Of a DNA stretch of 64,000 bases, positions 27,085-35,411 are shown piece after piece. Made by a program: the position numbers and the translations under genes. The first letter of the stretch is position 1; the number at the start of each line of letters is the position of its first letter. The DNA comes from Bacteroidia bacterium (GTDB lineage Bacteria > Bacteroidota > Bacteroidia > Bacteroidales > UBA932). The notes beneath the pieces were generated by a model that ran no database searches, was not told the origin of the DNA, and worked only from the letters and a program-made list of their open reading frames with translations. Where the stretch lies: contig SABC01000001.1 in assembly GCA_009929175.1 (NCBI GenBank), positions 42,593 through 106,592 of the forward strand, given 5' to 3'.

Positions 27085-28179
27085 TTAAAGATTAGCCGGA
27101 TTTACAGACATGCCCTCCCTGAGCTGCATCAATCCTGTTGTTATCACGGTATCCCCTTTTTCTACACCCGAAAGGATTTCAAGCATGTCGGCAGTTCGGT
27201 TTCCGGTCTGTACCGGTATAAGTAAAGCTTTACCGTTTTTAACCAGCCAAACCGACCTTCCGTTCACATCGGGGACAACCGACTGGTTCGGAACATATAC
27301 ATTGGCCTCCCTGTCTCCGGTACTCAACATTACTTTGGCCGACATCCCCGGCCTTAGCCGATACTTGTCATTCCTGTAGCGTGCCCTGATCAGTATTGTC
27401 CTTGTGGTAATATCTATCTGGGGATCTGTTGCATAAACCAACGCTTTGAAATCATCGATCATACCCTCAACATTGAAGATTATTGTAGATCCGTTGAGTC
27501 TGTCGGCAACATACTTTTCAGGGATTGCCACCTCCACTATGAGGTTTGCAATGTCCACCAATGTTGTGATCTTTGTATTGGGTTGCAGGAAAGCACCCAG
27601 GCTGATATCCCGGAAGCCAACAACTCCGTCGAAAGGAGCCCTTACCAGCATTTTCTCAATCCTGATCTTAAGGTGCTCGATATCTTGTTTGAGAACATTG
27701 TATTCTGTCAGTACCTGGTCATAATCTTCTCGGCTCACCGCATCCTTTTCCAAGAGTATCCTCTGCCTCTCCAGCCTCTCCTGCAAAAGAGTATGCTGGT
27801 ATTCGGCCCTGGTCAGCTGTACCCTGAGCTCATCGTCATTGAGTTTTACGAGTATATCTCCCTTCTTGACAAATTGTCCCTCCTGGAAATTGATTGAAGT
27901 TACCCTTCCGGACTGCTCGCTCACAATATCGACCCTCTCATTTGCCACCAGATTGCCAATCCTTAAAAACCCTTCGTTTTTTGACATCATTTCGGCAATA
28001 TAAACCGAAACCGGCAGAGATCTGCCGCCTCTGCCCGGTTGGGCTGCCGGCCTCCCTGCAGACCCTTCGGTTATTTCCGGGGTTTTATTCCTGAACAACT
28101 TGTTGTAGGCGAACATCGCCAAAGCAAAAAATAACGGTATGCTCAAATAAAGCAGATACTTTTGTGTTTTTTTCATCAA
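27085..28179 (-). CDS. RND efflux periplasmic adaptor (HlyD/MFP)
   Basis: The N-terminal membrane segment (residues ~8-25) is followed by a Gly/Arg-rich linker, a lipoyl-like beta barrel (RVTSINFQEGQFVKKGDILVKL), an alpha-hairpin and the membrane-proximal domains. At 364 residues it fits the AcrA family. It links the RND pump to the TolC channel. It is the first gene of the four-gene operon. No regulator gene of the TetR type is adjacent, and no consensus -7 box was found upstream. Confidence 0.93.
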   Translation of the reverse strand: MMKKTQKYLLYLSIPLFFALAMFAYNKLFRNKTPEITEGSAGRPAAQPGRGGRSLPVSVYIAEMMSKNEGFLRIGNLVANERVDIVSEQSGRVTSINFQEGQFVKKGDILVKLNDDELRVQLTRAEYQHTLLQERLERQRILLEKDAVSREDYDQVLTEYNVLKQDIEHLKIRIEKMLVRAPFDGVVGFRDISLGAFLQPNTKITTLVDIANLIVEVAIPEKYVADRLNGSTIIFNVEGMIDDFKALVYATDPQIDITTRTILIRARYRNDKYRLRPGMSAKVMLSTGDREANVYVPNQSVVPDVNGRSVWLVKNGKALLIPVQTGNRTADMLEILSGVEKGDTVITTGLMQLREGMSVNPANL

Positions 28180-28274
28180 TCGTCAATTTATCTTTTCTTT
28201 GACAACAAACCAGCCAAAAGGTTTAATCACAAGAGGCCTTTTTGCCCATATTTATTGATAGCCGTTTTATTGCC

Positions 28275-28282
28275 TATATTTG
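28275..28282 (+). promoter_or_regulatory. -7 box for trmH-moa operon
   Basis: TATATTTG matches TAnnTTTG and ends 25 nt before the GTG start of the trmH-like gene. A TTG at 28255-28257 is a partial -33 element 17 bp upstream. Confidence 0.5.
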
Positions 28283-28307
28283 CAGTTGAAGTCAAATCAG
28301 GCAAAAA

Positions 28308-28859
28308 GTGTACAGGAAACTTAACAACAATGAATTGAACAGGGTATCCATTCCCGAATTCCGGGAAATGGAAAAGATGCCCCTGGTTGTTGTGCTGGAC
28401 AACGTAAGGAGCCAACATAACATTGGAGCAGCATTCCGCACAGCTGATGCTTTTGCTGCCCGATCACTGGTACTATGCGGGATCAGCGCGACCCCTCCCT
28501 CTCCCGAAATCAGGAAAAGTGCATTGGGTGCCGAGGAGAGTGTCCCATGGGAATTTTTTAAAGAGACAACCCAAGCTGTGCAGCAGCTAAAGGAAAAAGG
28601 GTACACTGTACTTGCAATGGAGCAGACCGTGAACTCCGTAGAACTCCAAAAATTCCAACCTGCGGCAGGCTCCCGTTATGCAATTGTATTCGGCAACGAA
28701 GTCAAAGGGGTTTCACAGGATGTTATAAACTTGTGTGACGGAACATTGGAAATACCCCAATTTGGCACCAAACACTCACTCAACGTTTCGGTCTCGGTGG
28801 GGATTGCCCTTTGGGATTTCACTTTCAAATACAACCAACTTAATGATCATGGTAGATAG
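28308..28859 (+). CDS. TrmH/SpoU-family RNA 2'-O-methyltransferase
   Basis: The 183-residue protein has the SpoU SPOUT methyltransferase motifs: NVRSQHNIGAAFRTADAF (motif 1), VFGNEVKGVSQ (motif 2) and IPQFGTKHSLNVSVSVGIAL (motif 3), which bind S-adenosylmethionine in a knot. The target nucleotide in tRNA or rRNA cannot be told. The chosen start is GTG at 28308, which gives an N-terminus (YRKLNNNELNR) like Bacteroidetes relatives. It leads the molybdenum cofactor genes and overlaps moaA by 11-17 nt. Confidence 0.88.
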   Translation: MYRKLNNNELNRVSIPEFREMEKMPLVVVLDNVRSQHNIGAAFRTADAFAARSLVLCGISATPPSPEIRKSALGAEESVPWEFFKETTQAVQQLKEKGYTVLAMEQTVNSVELQKFQPAAGSRYAIVFGNEVKGVSQDVINLCDGTLEIPQFGTKHSLNVSVSVGIALWDFTFKYNQLNDHGR

Positions 28860-29649
28860 CTTTGGAAGGAAAATCAACTACCTGAGGATATCTGTCACGG
28901 ACAGGTGTAATCTCAGGTGTATCTACTGTATGCCACCCGAAGGGGTCAAGCTGATTGACCATGGCAAGATCCTGACTTACGATCAGATTGCTGATTTCAC
29001 TCGCGTTGCAGTATCCAAAGGAATCGACAAAGTCCGTATTACCGGCGGGGAACCCCTCGTCAGAAAAAATATAGCGACACTTGTAAAAATGCTCTCCTCA
29101 ATACAAGGGATCAAAGACCTCTCAATGACCACCAACGGCATCCTGCTTGAGGAGTATGCCCACACATTGAAAGAGTCAGGACTGATGAGGGTAAATGTCA
29201 GCCTGGACACAATGGACCCTGCAAAATACAAAGAGGTCACAAGGGGTGGAGATCTCTTTGCTGTGTTACGAGGGTTGGTTGCAGCAAAAGCTGCAGGGCT
29301 GAGCCCGGTAAAGATCAATTGTGTTGTAGAGCAAAACAGGCACGAAGCCGACGCTGTGGATGTAGCCGGTTTTACAGACAAGATGGGATACCAGGTAAGG
29401 TTCATCCCAAAGATGGATCTGGAAAGCGGTAGTTTTGGAGTTGTGGATGGTGGCAACGGTGGTGATTGTGCAGCATGCAACAGACTCCGGCTGACCCCTT
29501 CGGGAATGCTCAAACCTTGCCTTTTCAACGACATGGAGCTGGACATCCTGAGCTTGGGTTACGCAACAGCCATTGAAGCCGCCATTGCAGCCAAACCATC
29601 CAAAGGCAAATGCAACCATACAGGAAACTTTTACAATATCGGGGGATAA
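28849..29649 (+). CDS. moaA: GTP 3',8-cyclase MoaA, shortened form
   Basis: MoaA is a radical SAM enzyme that converts GTP to the first intermediate of molybdopterin. The radical SAM motif is CNLRCIYC; the second cluster is CAAC followed 13 residues later by Cys. TGGEPLVRK and the C-terminal GG (YNIGG), both family hallmarks, are present. At about 266 residues it is clearly shorter than the usual 320-340. The missing stretch lies between VRFIPKM and the second cluster. The ORF track begins at 28735, inside trmH; ATG at 28849 (or 28843) starts the real protein. moaC follows 6 nt later. Confidence 0.88.
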   Translation: MVDSFGRKINYLRISVTDRCNLRCIYCMPPEGVKLIDHGKILTYDQIADFTRVAVSKGIDKVRITGGEPLVRKNIATLVKMLSSIQGIKDLSMTTNGILLEEYAHTLKESGLMRVNVSLDTMDPAKYKEVTRGGDLFAVLRGLVAAKAAGLSPVKINCVVEQNRHEADAVDVAGFTDKMGYQVRFIPKMDLESGSFGVVDGGNGGDCAACNRLRLTPSGMLKPCLFNDMELDILSLGYATAIEAAIAAKPSKGKCNHTGNFYNIGG

Positions 29650-29655
29650 AATACT

Positions 29656-30117
29656 ATGGAAAACAAAAAACTTACACATCTGGACAACGACGGGAATGCA
29701 AACATGGTGGATGTTGGTCAAAAAGCAATTACCGCACGCAGCGCATCGGCTTCGGGCCATATATCACTCTCTGAAAACACAATTGAACTGATTTTGGAGA
29801 ACCGCATAAAAAAAGGATCAGTCCTTACAGTGGCAAAGATTGCCGGCATCATGGCTGCCAAAAAGACCTCGGATATAATTCCGTTATGTCATCCGCTGCT
29901 GCTTAACGTTGCCGATGTCAACCTTACGATTGAAGAAAACGGAGTCAAGGCAGTTTCTTACGTTTCATGCAATGGCAATACCGGAGTCGAGATGGAGGCA
30001 TTGAATGCTGTAAGTTCATCATTACTTACTATCTATGATATGTGCAAAGCAGTCGACAAAGAAATGGTGATTTCCGGAATCAAATTACTTTCAAAAGAAA
30101 AAAAAGAGATACTGTAA
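29656..30117 (+). CDS. moaC: cyclic pyranopterin monophosphate synthase MoaC
   Basis: MoaC completes formation of cyclic pyranopterin monophosphate after MoaA. The 153-residue sequence shows NMVDVGQKAITAR, AKIAGIMAAKKTSDIIPLCHPL and the end motif GVEMEALNAVSSSLLTIYDMCKAVDK, all typical of the family. It lies between moaA (6-nt gap) and the MOSC-MoaB gene (1-nt gap). Confidence 0.96.
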   Translation: MENKKLTHLDNDGNANMVDVGQKAITARSASASGHISLSENTIELILENRIKKGSVLTVAKIAGIMAAKKTSDIIPLCHPLLLNVADVNLTIEENGVKAVSYVSCNGNTGVEMEALNAVSSSLLTIYDMCKAVDKEMVISGIKLLSKEKKEIL

Positions 30118-30118
30118 A

Positions 30119-31054
30119 ATGGAGAAAAAACTTGAAATAATATCTGTCAACATTTCGTTGGAGAAAGGGACCATAAAAAAACCTGTCGATTCCATAACCT
30201 TGGACAACACCGGGATATCGGGAGATGCACATTCTGGGGATTGGCACAGGCAGGTAAGTTTGCTTTCCAAAGAGAGTATCGACAGCTTTTCCAAAATAAG
30301 CAAACGCAAGCACTTGCCCGGTGAATTTGCCGAGAACATCACCCTGTCGGGAATGAAACTCAACGAAGCCTATCCCGGAGACATCATTAATGGAAAAGGG
30401 ATCGAGATGATGGTAACCCAGATAGGGAAAAAATGTCATGGAGGAGGTTGTGCAGTATTCAGGGAATCCGGCGCTTGTGTAATGCCCAAAGAGGGGATCT
30501 TTGCCAAAGTCACCAAAGGTGGTCGCCTCAAGGCTGGTGATATTCTCACTTATATTCCCAAGGTTATAAACTGTGCCGTAATAACACTCAGCAACAGGGC
30601 ATTCAATGGTGTTTACCCCGACCTGGGAGGGCCGGAGGCAGTTAAGGCTATCAGCGATTTTTTCAAATCCAAAAACAGGGAGTTTCAAACACAATACCAT
30701 TTGCTCCCCGACAACAAAGAGATGCTGGAAAAACTGTTGAATGACCTTAAATTTAACGGTACAGACCTGATATTCACTACAGGAGGCACTGGTATAGGGC
30801 CACAGGACTTTACCCCCGAAATTGCAAAAGGGTTCATAGAAACCGAAATTCCCGGAATAATGGAACACATCCGCACAAAATACGGCAAAGAGATTCCAAA
30901 TGCATTGCTGAGCAGGAGCATTGCCGGAGTAACAGGGAACACTTTCCTGTTTACCCTGCCAGGCAGTGTCAAAGGTGTAAAGGAGTATATGGCAGAGATC
31001 CTGCCGTTGACAGAACATATGATATACATGAGGTTGGGAATTGACACCCACTAA
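30119..31054 (+). CDS. MOSC-MoaB/Mog fusion protein
   Basis: Residues 1 to about 150 form a MOSC domain, as in Moco sulfurases and YiiM-type proteins (DNTGISGDAHSGDWHRQVSLL; a Cys-rich KKCHGGGCAVF). Residues 150-311 form a MoaB/Mog domain (ITLSNRAFNGVYPDLGGP, TTGGTGIGPQDFTPE, LPGSVKGVKEYMAEILP) that adenylylates molybdopterin before metal insertion. Combining both in one chain suggests coupled steps in cofactor maturation. It is the third moa gene in the transcript. It converges on the NapH-like gene with a 26-nt gap. Confidence 0.9.
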   Translation: MEKKLEIISVNISLEKGTIKKPVDSITLDNTGISGDAHSGDWHRQVSLLSKESIDSFSKISKRKHLPGEFAENITLSGMKLNEAYPGDIINGKGIEMMVTQIGKKCHGGGCAVFRESGACVMPKEGIFAKVTKGGRLKAGDILTYIPKVINCAVITLSNRAFNGVYPDLGGPEAVKAISDFFKSKNREFQTQYHLLPDNKEMLEKLLNDLKFNGTDLIFTTGGTGIGPQDFTPEIAKGFIETEIPGIMEHIRTKYGKEIPNALLSRSIAGVTGNTFLFTLPGSVKGVKEYMAEILPLTEHMIYMRLGIDTH

Positions 31055-31080
31055 AAAGCAGATTTACACCCCTTCCATCA

Positions 31081-32085
31081 TCATATCCTTGCAACTGCGA
31101 GGAAAACAGAATGGAGGACAACTGTTGCCACTATCCATAAACGCTCTGCATTCTTAGGATCAAGCCAGGCAAACCGGTACTCAAATCCGTTATGCCGGCA
31201 GGCAACCAAACAATCCCCACAATAGGTACACGTAGCACCTATTTTTTTCTTGGAAAGGCTCTCCGGAGTCAAAGCCATATAGCTGCACTTTGGGATACAA
31301 GCATTGCAGCCGGTGCAATTATCGTTGACCACAAACCCGAAGGGGGATATTTTTTTTGCATACCCCACAATTGTCCCTATGGGGCAGTAAAGGGTGCAAT
31401 TGATCATCATTCCATTGCGTGGAGTTGCAAAAACCACAAGCAACAAACCCAAAACACCTGCAGCAAGGCCACAAAACGTAGCAATTGACGACCCGGTTCC
31501 GGTGATTCTCAAGACCAGTGCTGCCAACACCATGGTTAGCAGGACAACCAGTTTGATCTTCAACTTGTTCTTGAATGCAGCTGATTTCAAAAAACCTCTC
31601 CTTTTTTTACTGCCAATTGATGCCGCATTGGCATCGGCAGCTCCGAAGTAGCATAACTGGCTGCACCACGCAGGACCCGTTAGAAGAATAGTGGATAAAA
31701 AAAGGATGATCATAAACCATGAGCTAAAGCGGTACAACGGAGCAGCAAGGATCATTGCAGGGATTGGAAGGTGCAACTTTCCGGTTAACAAAAAGAGGGA
31801 ATCTGCTGTTACTCCAAGAATTAGCTGTCCATAAAAAAAGAGTGAAAAAAGAGTCCAGGCCCTCAGCCTCCACTTTTTCCTCTCTTCCCTTCCTGCCATC
31901 TTGTAGCAAAGGAATCCCGAATACAACGAAACGCACCCCACTTGAAGCCACCCTCCAATTCCCGGTAAAAGTCTCTCGGCCAATAGCAAAGGGTTTTCTG
32001 GGACGGTATTCACAATAGAAAGAAGAGCAGCAGTAAGCACAAATGCTACTGCTGCAATTCCCGGATTTTTACAGTTGATCCACAC
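31081..32085 (-). CDS. NapH-like membrane 4Fe-4S protein
   Basis: The 334-residue protein has about five or six hydrophobic segments. Two Cys-containing loops in the membrane part (GPAWCSQLCYF and INCTLYCPIG) and a C-terminal double [4Fe-4S] ferredoxin domain (CTGCNACIPKC, CTYCGDCLVAC) match the NapH/polyferredoxin family. Such proteins pass electrons at the inner membrane. No reductase partner is adjacent. It overlaps the metalloprotease gene by 17 nt and is probably co-transcribed with it. Its specific donor and acceptor are unknown. Confidence 0.82.
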   Translation of the reverse strand: MWINCKNPGIAAVAFVLTAALLSIVNTVPENPLLLAERLLPGIGGWLQVGCVSLYSGFLCYKMAGREERKKWRLRAWTLFSLFFYGQLILGVTADSLFLLTGKLHLPIPAMILAAPLYRFSSWFMIILFLSTILLTGPAWCSQLCYFGAADANAASIGSKKRRGFLKSAAFKNKLKIKLVVLLTMVLAALVLRITGTGSSIATFCGLAAGVLGLLLVVFATPRNGMMINCTLYCPIGTIVGYAKKISPFGFVVNDNCTGCNACIPKCSYMALTPESLSKKKIGATCTYCGDCLVACRHNGFEYRFAWLDPKNAERLWIVATVVLHSVFLAVARI

Positions 32086-34570
32086 TCAATGTCTTTTCTA
32101 TATGTCTAATCAAATATTGATTGTGTGCCCTGGTAGAAAAATCTCCCGAAGATGTTCTCTTGAGCCTGTTTAAAAGATCGTTCATCTGCATGAATGCAAT
32201 TGCTGAGCATTCAGTTGCATCCTTAGGATTTGGTGTAGGTTTGGCAACCATACGTCCCGATGCTGCAGCTCCAGTATAAAGATCACAAAGTGCGTGGACA
32301 TAAGTCTTTTGCAATAATCTCTTGTATGTGTCTGTTGGTCTGCCCAAGCCACTCCAGATTGATTTATCGAGCCTGTCAAACAAATCCTTTACAGTAAAAG
32401 CCGATTTGCCCATGGAGGTTTCGGCAGAAACAAGATTCATTATTACCCTGCGGCTAAGCAGGCTGGACAACGCTGTTGCGTAACTTCTTTCCAGGTACGA
32501 CTCGGCCCTGCTGGGAAACTTGTTTAAGTACTCATCGGGAATCAGCCAAACAGGAGTATTGGCAAACAGATGCCTGTGGAGGAAATCCATAGCCTCTTCT
32601 TGCTTCTGCCTTTCTACATTGCGGTAAACATCCCCAGGCATTTCAACGGTTTTGGGATCTTGGTACACACCTCCCACCCATTTGACAACATGACCTATGT
32701 AACGACGGAACTGGTTGTTGACCTCGCTGTGCATTGTCCTGAGGTTCTCATACCCTTCGTTGGGGCTTTTAGTCCATTCGTCCAAATTGCTCATCACGTA
32801 TTTAAGATTCCGGATACCCAGCTCGTTGGTCTCCATTTGATTCTCACCAAGGTCTTCGGCCTGCAAACGAGGATCGCTGGCACTGCTTTCGGTGCCAAAC
32901 TGGAATTTGGGATCTTTGGTTTTCTCGATTATCCAGCTGTTTATCTTTGGAAGCTCTTTGATAGGATCGTCAATCTCGGGAAATCTCCTGTAACCCCACT
33001 CGATGCACCAGTAATCGTAATGACTTATGCGAGGGAACAGCAGCTCCCTTGGTATATTGTCCTCGGGTTGGGCTACAAAGTTAAACCTTGAGTAATCCAT
33101 GATTGAGGTGGTATGACCGTTCTCTCTCAGGAATTCGGGATCCCTCAGCTGTTTTGCTGTATAGAATGCGGTTCCGGCAAAATTATGCCTCATTCCAAGT
33201 GTATGGCCTACCTCGTGGGAAGAGACAAAACGGATAAGCTGTCCCATAAGCTCGGTGTCGAACAACATTTTACGTGCACCCGGATCGGATGGCGAACACT
33301 GTATAAAATACCAGTTTCTCACCAAAGACATTACATTGTGGTACCAGTTTATATGGCTCTCAATGATCTCTCCCGAACGGGGATCGTTCACGTGAGGACC
33401 GCTTGCATTGGGAATCTCCGAAGGCTTGTAAACTATTGCAGAGTAACGGGCATCTTCCAGGGACCACTCTGGATCCTCTTCGGGTGTAGGAGCCCTTTTA
33501 CCAATGATTGCATTTTTGAATCCTGCCTTTTCAAAAACAGGTTGCCAGTCGTTTACACCTTGGATCAAAAAAGGAACCCACTCCTCAGGAGTTGCAGGAT
33601 CTATGTAAAAAACAATAGGTTTTGCAGGCTCTACAAGTTCCCCCCTTTTGTACTTTTCAACATCTTCGGGCCTGGGTTCCAGACGCCATCTGGTAATCAT
33701 TCTGATATCTTTTACTCCCTGTGGGTTTTGGTCAAAATCGGTATATCCGGTCGTAAAATAACCAACCCTGTCATCGGAATATCTTGGAGTCATCGGCTCT
33801 TTGGGTAACAGGACAAAAGAGTTGTTCAGTTCATATGTTGCAGTTTCGCCTCTGTCCGAACGCATGTAGGTTTTAACTGTCTTTACCTCGGTGTTGATTG
33901 GGTATGTGGTTATATCCGAAACATAACTGCTCTCCCTCTGGATAGAACCCAGCTTGAAAGCAGCTTTGCTTGCTTTCCGGAAAAAGAGAGACTCCGAATC
34001 AGTCCCAAAGAAATCGGTGACATCGATCAGGTTGTCCTTTTTGTCGGCCGATTGTGCCTTGATTTCGAATGTAGCGGCAATTGCAGCCAGGTTGGACCGG
34101 AGTACTGCCTCGTACATGGCTTGGGTGCTGTCTTTGGAACGCTCCCTGTTGTAAGTTTTCCTCAGGAAAATCTTATTATCGGGCCCCCTTTCAAAACGGA
34201 ACACACCCGAGTTGAGTTGGTCCCCGGCATAACCGTCAAAGCTGGAACGGATACCTTCGGCAGCTTTGGAAATCCTTGTAACCATTATGATTTCACGTCC
34301 AAAAAGGGAATCATTCACATTGATGAAAAATTTGCCGTCTTGTTTGTAGACTGTAGTTAGCCCCTTCATGGGTTTCACGTCGGGTTTGATGAATTTTTCG
34401 ATGGTTGCCAAACCTTTTGCCTCGGGCTTTTTCACTGAATCTGCACTGTTGTTTTGCTCAGTATTTTGCCGTGAAGCGATATTGGCCTGCCGTCTCGGCT
34501 GCGAGCCAAGGGAGAGTGTCAAAGCCATTAAAATGGCCGTGAGAGTGATTAACTTGTTAAAGCGTTGCAT
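32069..34570 (-). CDS. zinc-dependent metalloprotease (DUF5117/DUF4953 type)
   Basis: The 833-residue protein begins with a signal peptide (LITLTAILMALTLSLGS). It carries the extended zincin motif HEVGHTLGMRHNF near residue 450, in which three His bind zinc and Glu is catalytic. This domain arrangement is common in Bacteroidetes and is annotated as DUF5117/DUF4953 zinc-dependent metalloprotease. It is likely periplasmic or outer-membrane facing. The -7 box at 34596-34603 lies 25 nt upstream. Confidence 0.88.
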   Translation of the reverse strand: MQRFNKLITLTAILMALTLSLGSQPRRQANIASRQNTEQNNSADSVKKPEAKGLATIEKFIKPDVKPMKGLTTVYKQDGKFFINVNDSLFGREIIMVTRISKAAEGIRSSFDGYAGDQLNSGVFRFERGPDNKIFLRKTYNRERSKDSTQAMYEAVLRSNLAAIAATFEIKAQSADKKDNLIDVTDFFGTDSESLFFRKASKAAFKLGSIQRESSYVSDITTYPINTEVKTVKTYMRSDRGETATYELNNSFVLLPKEPMTPRYSDDRVGYFTTGYTDFDQNPQGVKDIRMITRWRLEPRPEDVEKYKRGELVEPAKPIVFYIDPATPEEWVPFLIQGVNDWQPVFEKAGFKNAIIGKRAPTPEEDPEWSLEDARYSAIVYKPSEIPNASGPHVNDPRSGEIIESHINWYHNVMSLVRNWYFIQCSPSDPGARKMLFDTELMGQLIRFVSSHEVGHTLGMRHNFAGTAFYTAKQLRDPEFLRENGHTTSIMDYSRFNFVAQPEDNIPRELLFPRISHYDYWCIEWGYRRFPEIDDPIKELPKINSWIIEKTKDPKFQFGTESSASDPRLQAEDLGENQMETNELGIRNLKYVMSNLDEWTKSPNEGYENLRTMHSEVNNQFRRYIGHVVKWVGGVYQDPKTVEMPGDVYRNVERQKQEEAMDFLHRHLFANTPVWLIPDEYLNKFPSRAESYLERSYATALSSLLSRRVIMNLVSAETSMGKSAFTVKDLFDRLDKSIWSGLGRPTDTYKRLLQKTYVHALCDLYTGAAASGRMVAKPTPNPKDATECSAIAFMQMNDLLNRLKRTSSGDFSTRAHNQYLIRHIEKTLSVDQL

Positions 34571-34595
34571 AGAGTTATTATTTCATGATAAAAAA

Positions 34596-34603
34596 CAAAG
34601 ATA
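34596..34603 (-). promoter_or_regulatory. -7 box for metalloprotease gene
   Basis: CAAAGATA is the reverse complement of TATCTTTG. It faces away from an identical box for wtpB 11 bp to the right; together they form a perfect inverted repeat (AACAAAGATA / TATCTTTGTT, 34594-34624). Confidence 0.55.
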
Positions 34604-34614
34604 TAAAAAATGTC

Positions 34615-34622
34615 TATCTTTG
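34615..34622 (+). promoter_or_regulatory. -7 box abutting wtpB start
   Basis: TATCTTTG lies 5 nt before the ATG at 34628. The ORF-track start at 34610 lies upstream of the box and would not be on the transcript, so 34628 is preferred. Transcription would then begin at or next to the start codon. Confidence 0.5.
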
Positions 34623-34627
34623 TTTTG

Positions 34628-35410
34628 ATGGGAGAGTTAAAAAACCTAAGCGCATCAAGGCTGCTGCTGCTTTTCACAGGTGGTGCGGCCCTCCTTTTCA
34701 TAATCGCCCCTATGGCAGGAATGTTCCTATCCCTAAAAGCCCCACACCTCTTTGAAACCATTGCAGACTCAAAAGTAAGCCATAGCATTGGCCTTACCTT
34801 GTCTGTCTCATTCCTTGCAACGCTCTTTTCGTCTGTTTTTGCCATACCCCTGGCCTACGTACTTGCCAGGCGTAACTTTCCCCTGAAAGGACTGGTCGAG
34901 GCACTGATAGATATTCCTGTAGTGATCCCTCACTCTGCAGCCGGAATTGCCCTTTTAGGATTTATTTCCAGGGACTCGGTAGTCGGATCCCTTGCATCAA
35001 AAGCAGGATTCACCCTAATTGGTTCTCCTGTTGCCATTGGTATGGCAATGGCCTTTGTCTCCCTCCCTTTTTTGATCAACGCGGCCAAAGAAGGTTTTGC
35101 AGCAGTCCCGGTAAGGCTGGAACACGCAGCAGCCACCCTTGGTGCCGGGGAGTGGACAATATTCAGCAGGATAACACTTCCACTTGCATCACGTTCGGTG
35201 GTTTCCGGCCTTGTCATGATGTTTGCCCGTGGGATGAGTGAGTTTGGGGCTGTTGTGATAGTTGCATACCACCCTATGACAACCCCCGTACTTATATTTG
35301 ACCGTTTTAACTCCTTTGGGCTGGATTATGCCCGGCCTGTTGCCGCAATATTCATAGTTATAACCCTTTTGCTTTTCTTTGTTTTAAGAGCCTACCAAAA
35401 AAATAGATGA
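34628..35410 (+). CDS. wtpB: molybdate/tungstate ABC permease (WtpB/ModB-like)
   Basis: The permease has about six transmembrane helices and the EAA loop EHAAATLGAGEWTIFSRITLP that contacts the ATPase. The stretch ARGMSEFGAVVIVAYHP is very close to the WtpB/ModB pattern of oxyanion importers. Its place next to molybdenum cofactor genes supports molybdate or tungstate as substrate. It is 1 nt from the ATPase gene. No substrate-binding protein gene is present in the window. The start is taken as 34628, giving 260 residues. Confidence 0.85.
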   Translation: MGELKNLSASRLLLLFTGGAALLFIIAPMAGMFLSLKAPHLFETIADSKVSHSIGLTLSVSFLATLFSSVFAIPLAYVLARRNFPLKGLVEALIDIPVVIPHSAAGIALLGFISRDSVVGSLASKAGFTLIGSPVAIGMAMAFVSLPFLINAAKEGFAAVPVRLEHAAATLGAGEWTIFSRITLPLASRSVVSGLVMMFARGMSEFGAVVIVAYHPMTTPVLIFDRFNSFGLDYARPVAAIFIVITLLLFFVLRAYQKNR

Positions 35411-35411
35411 C

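Noticed and set aside
30080-31051. 323-residue minus-strand ORF opposite the MOSC-MoaB gene
   Set aside because: It mirrors a clear gene on the other strand, lacks recognisable motifs and has shadow-like composition.
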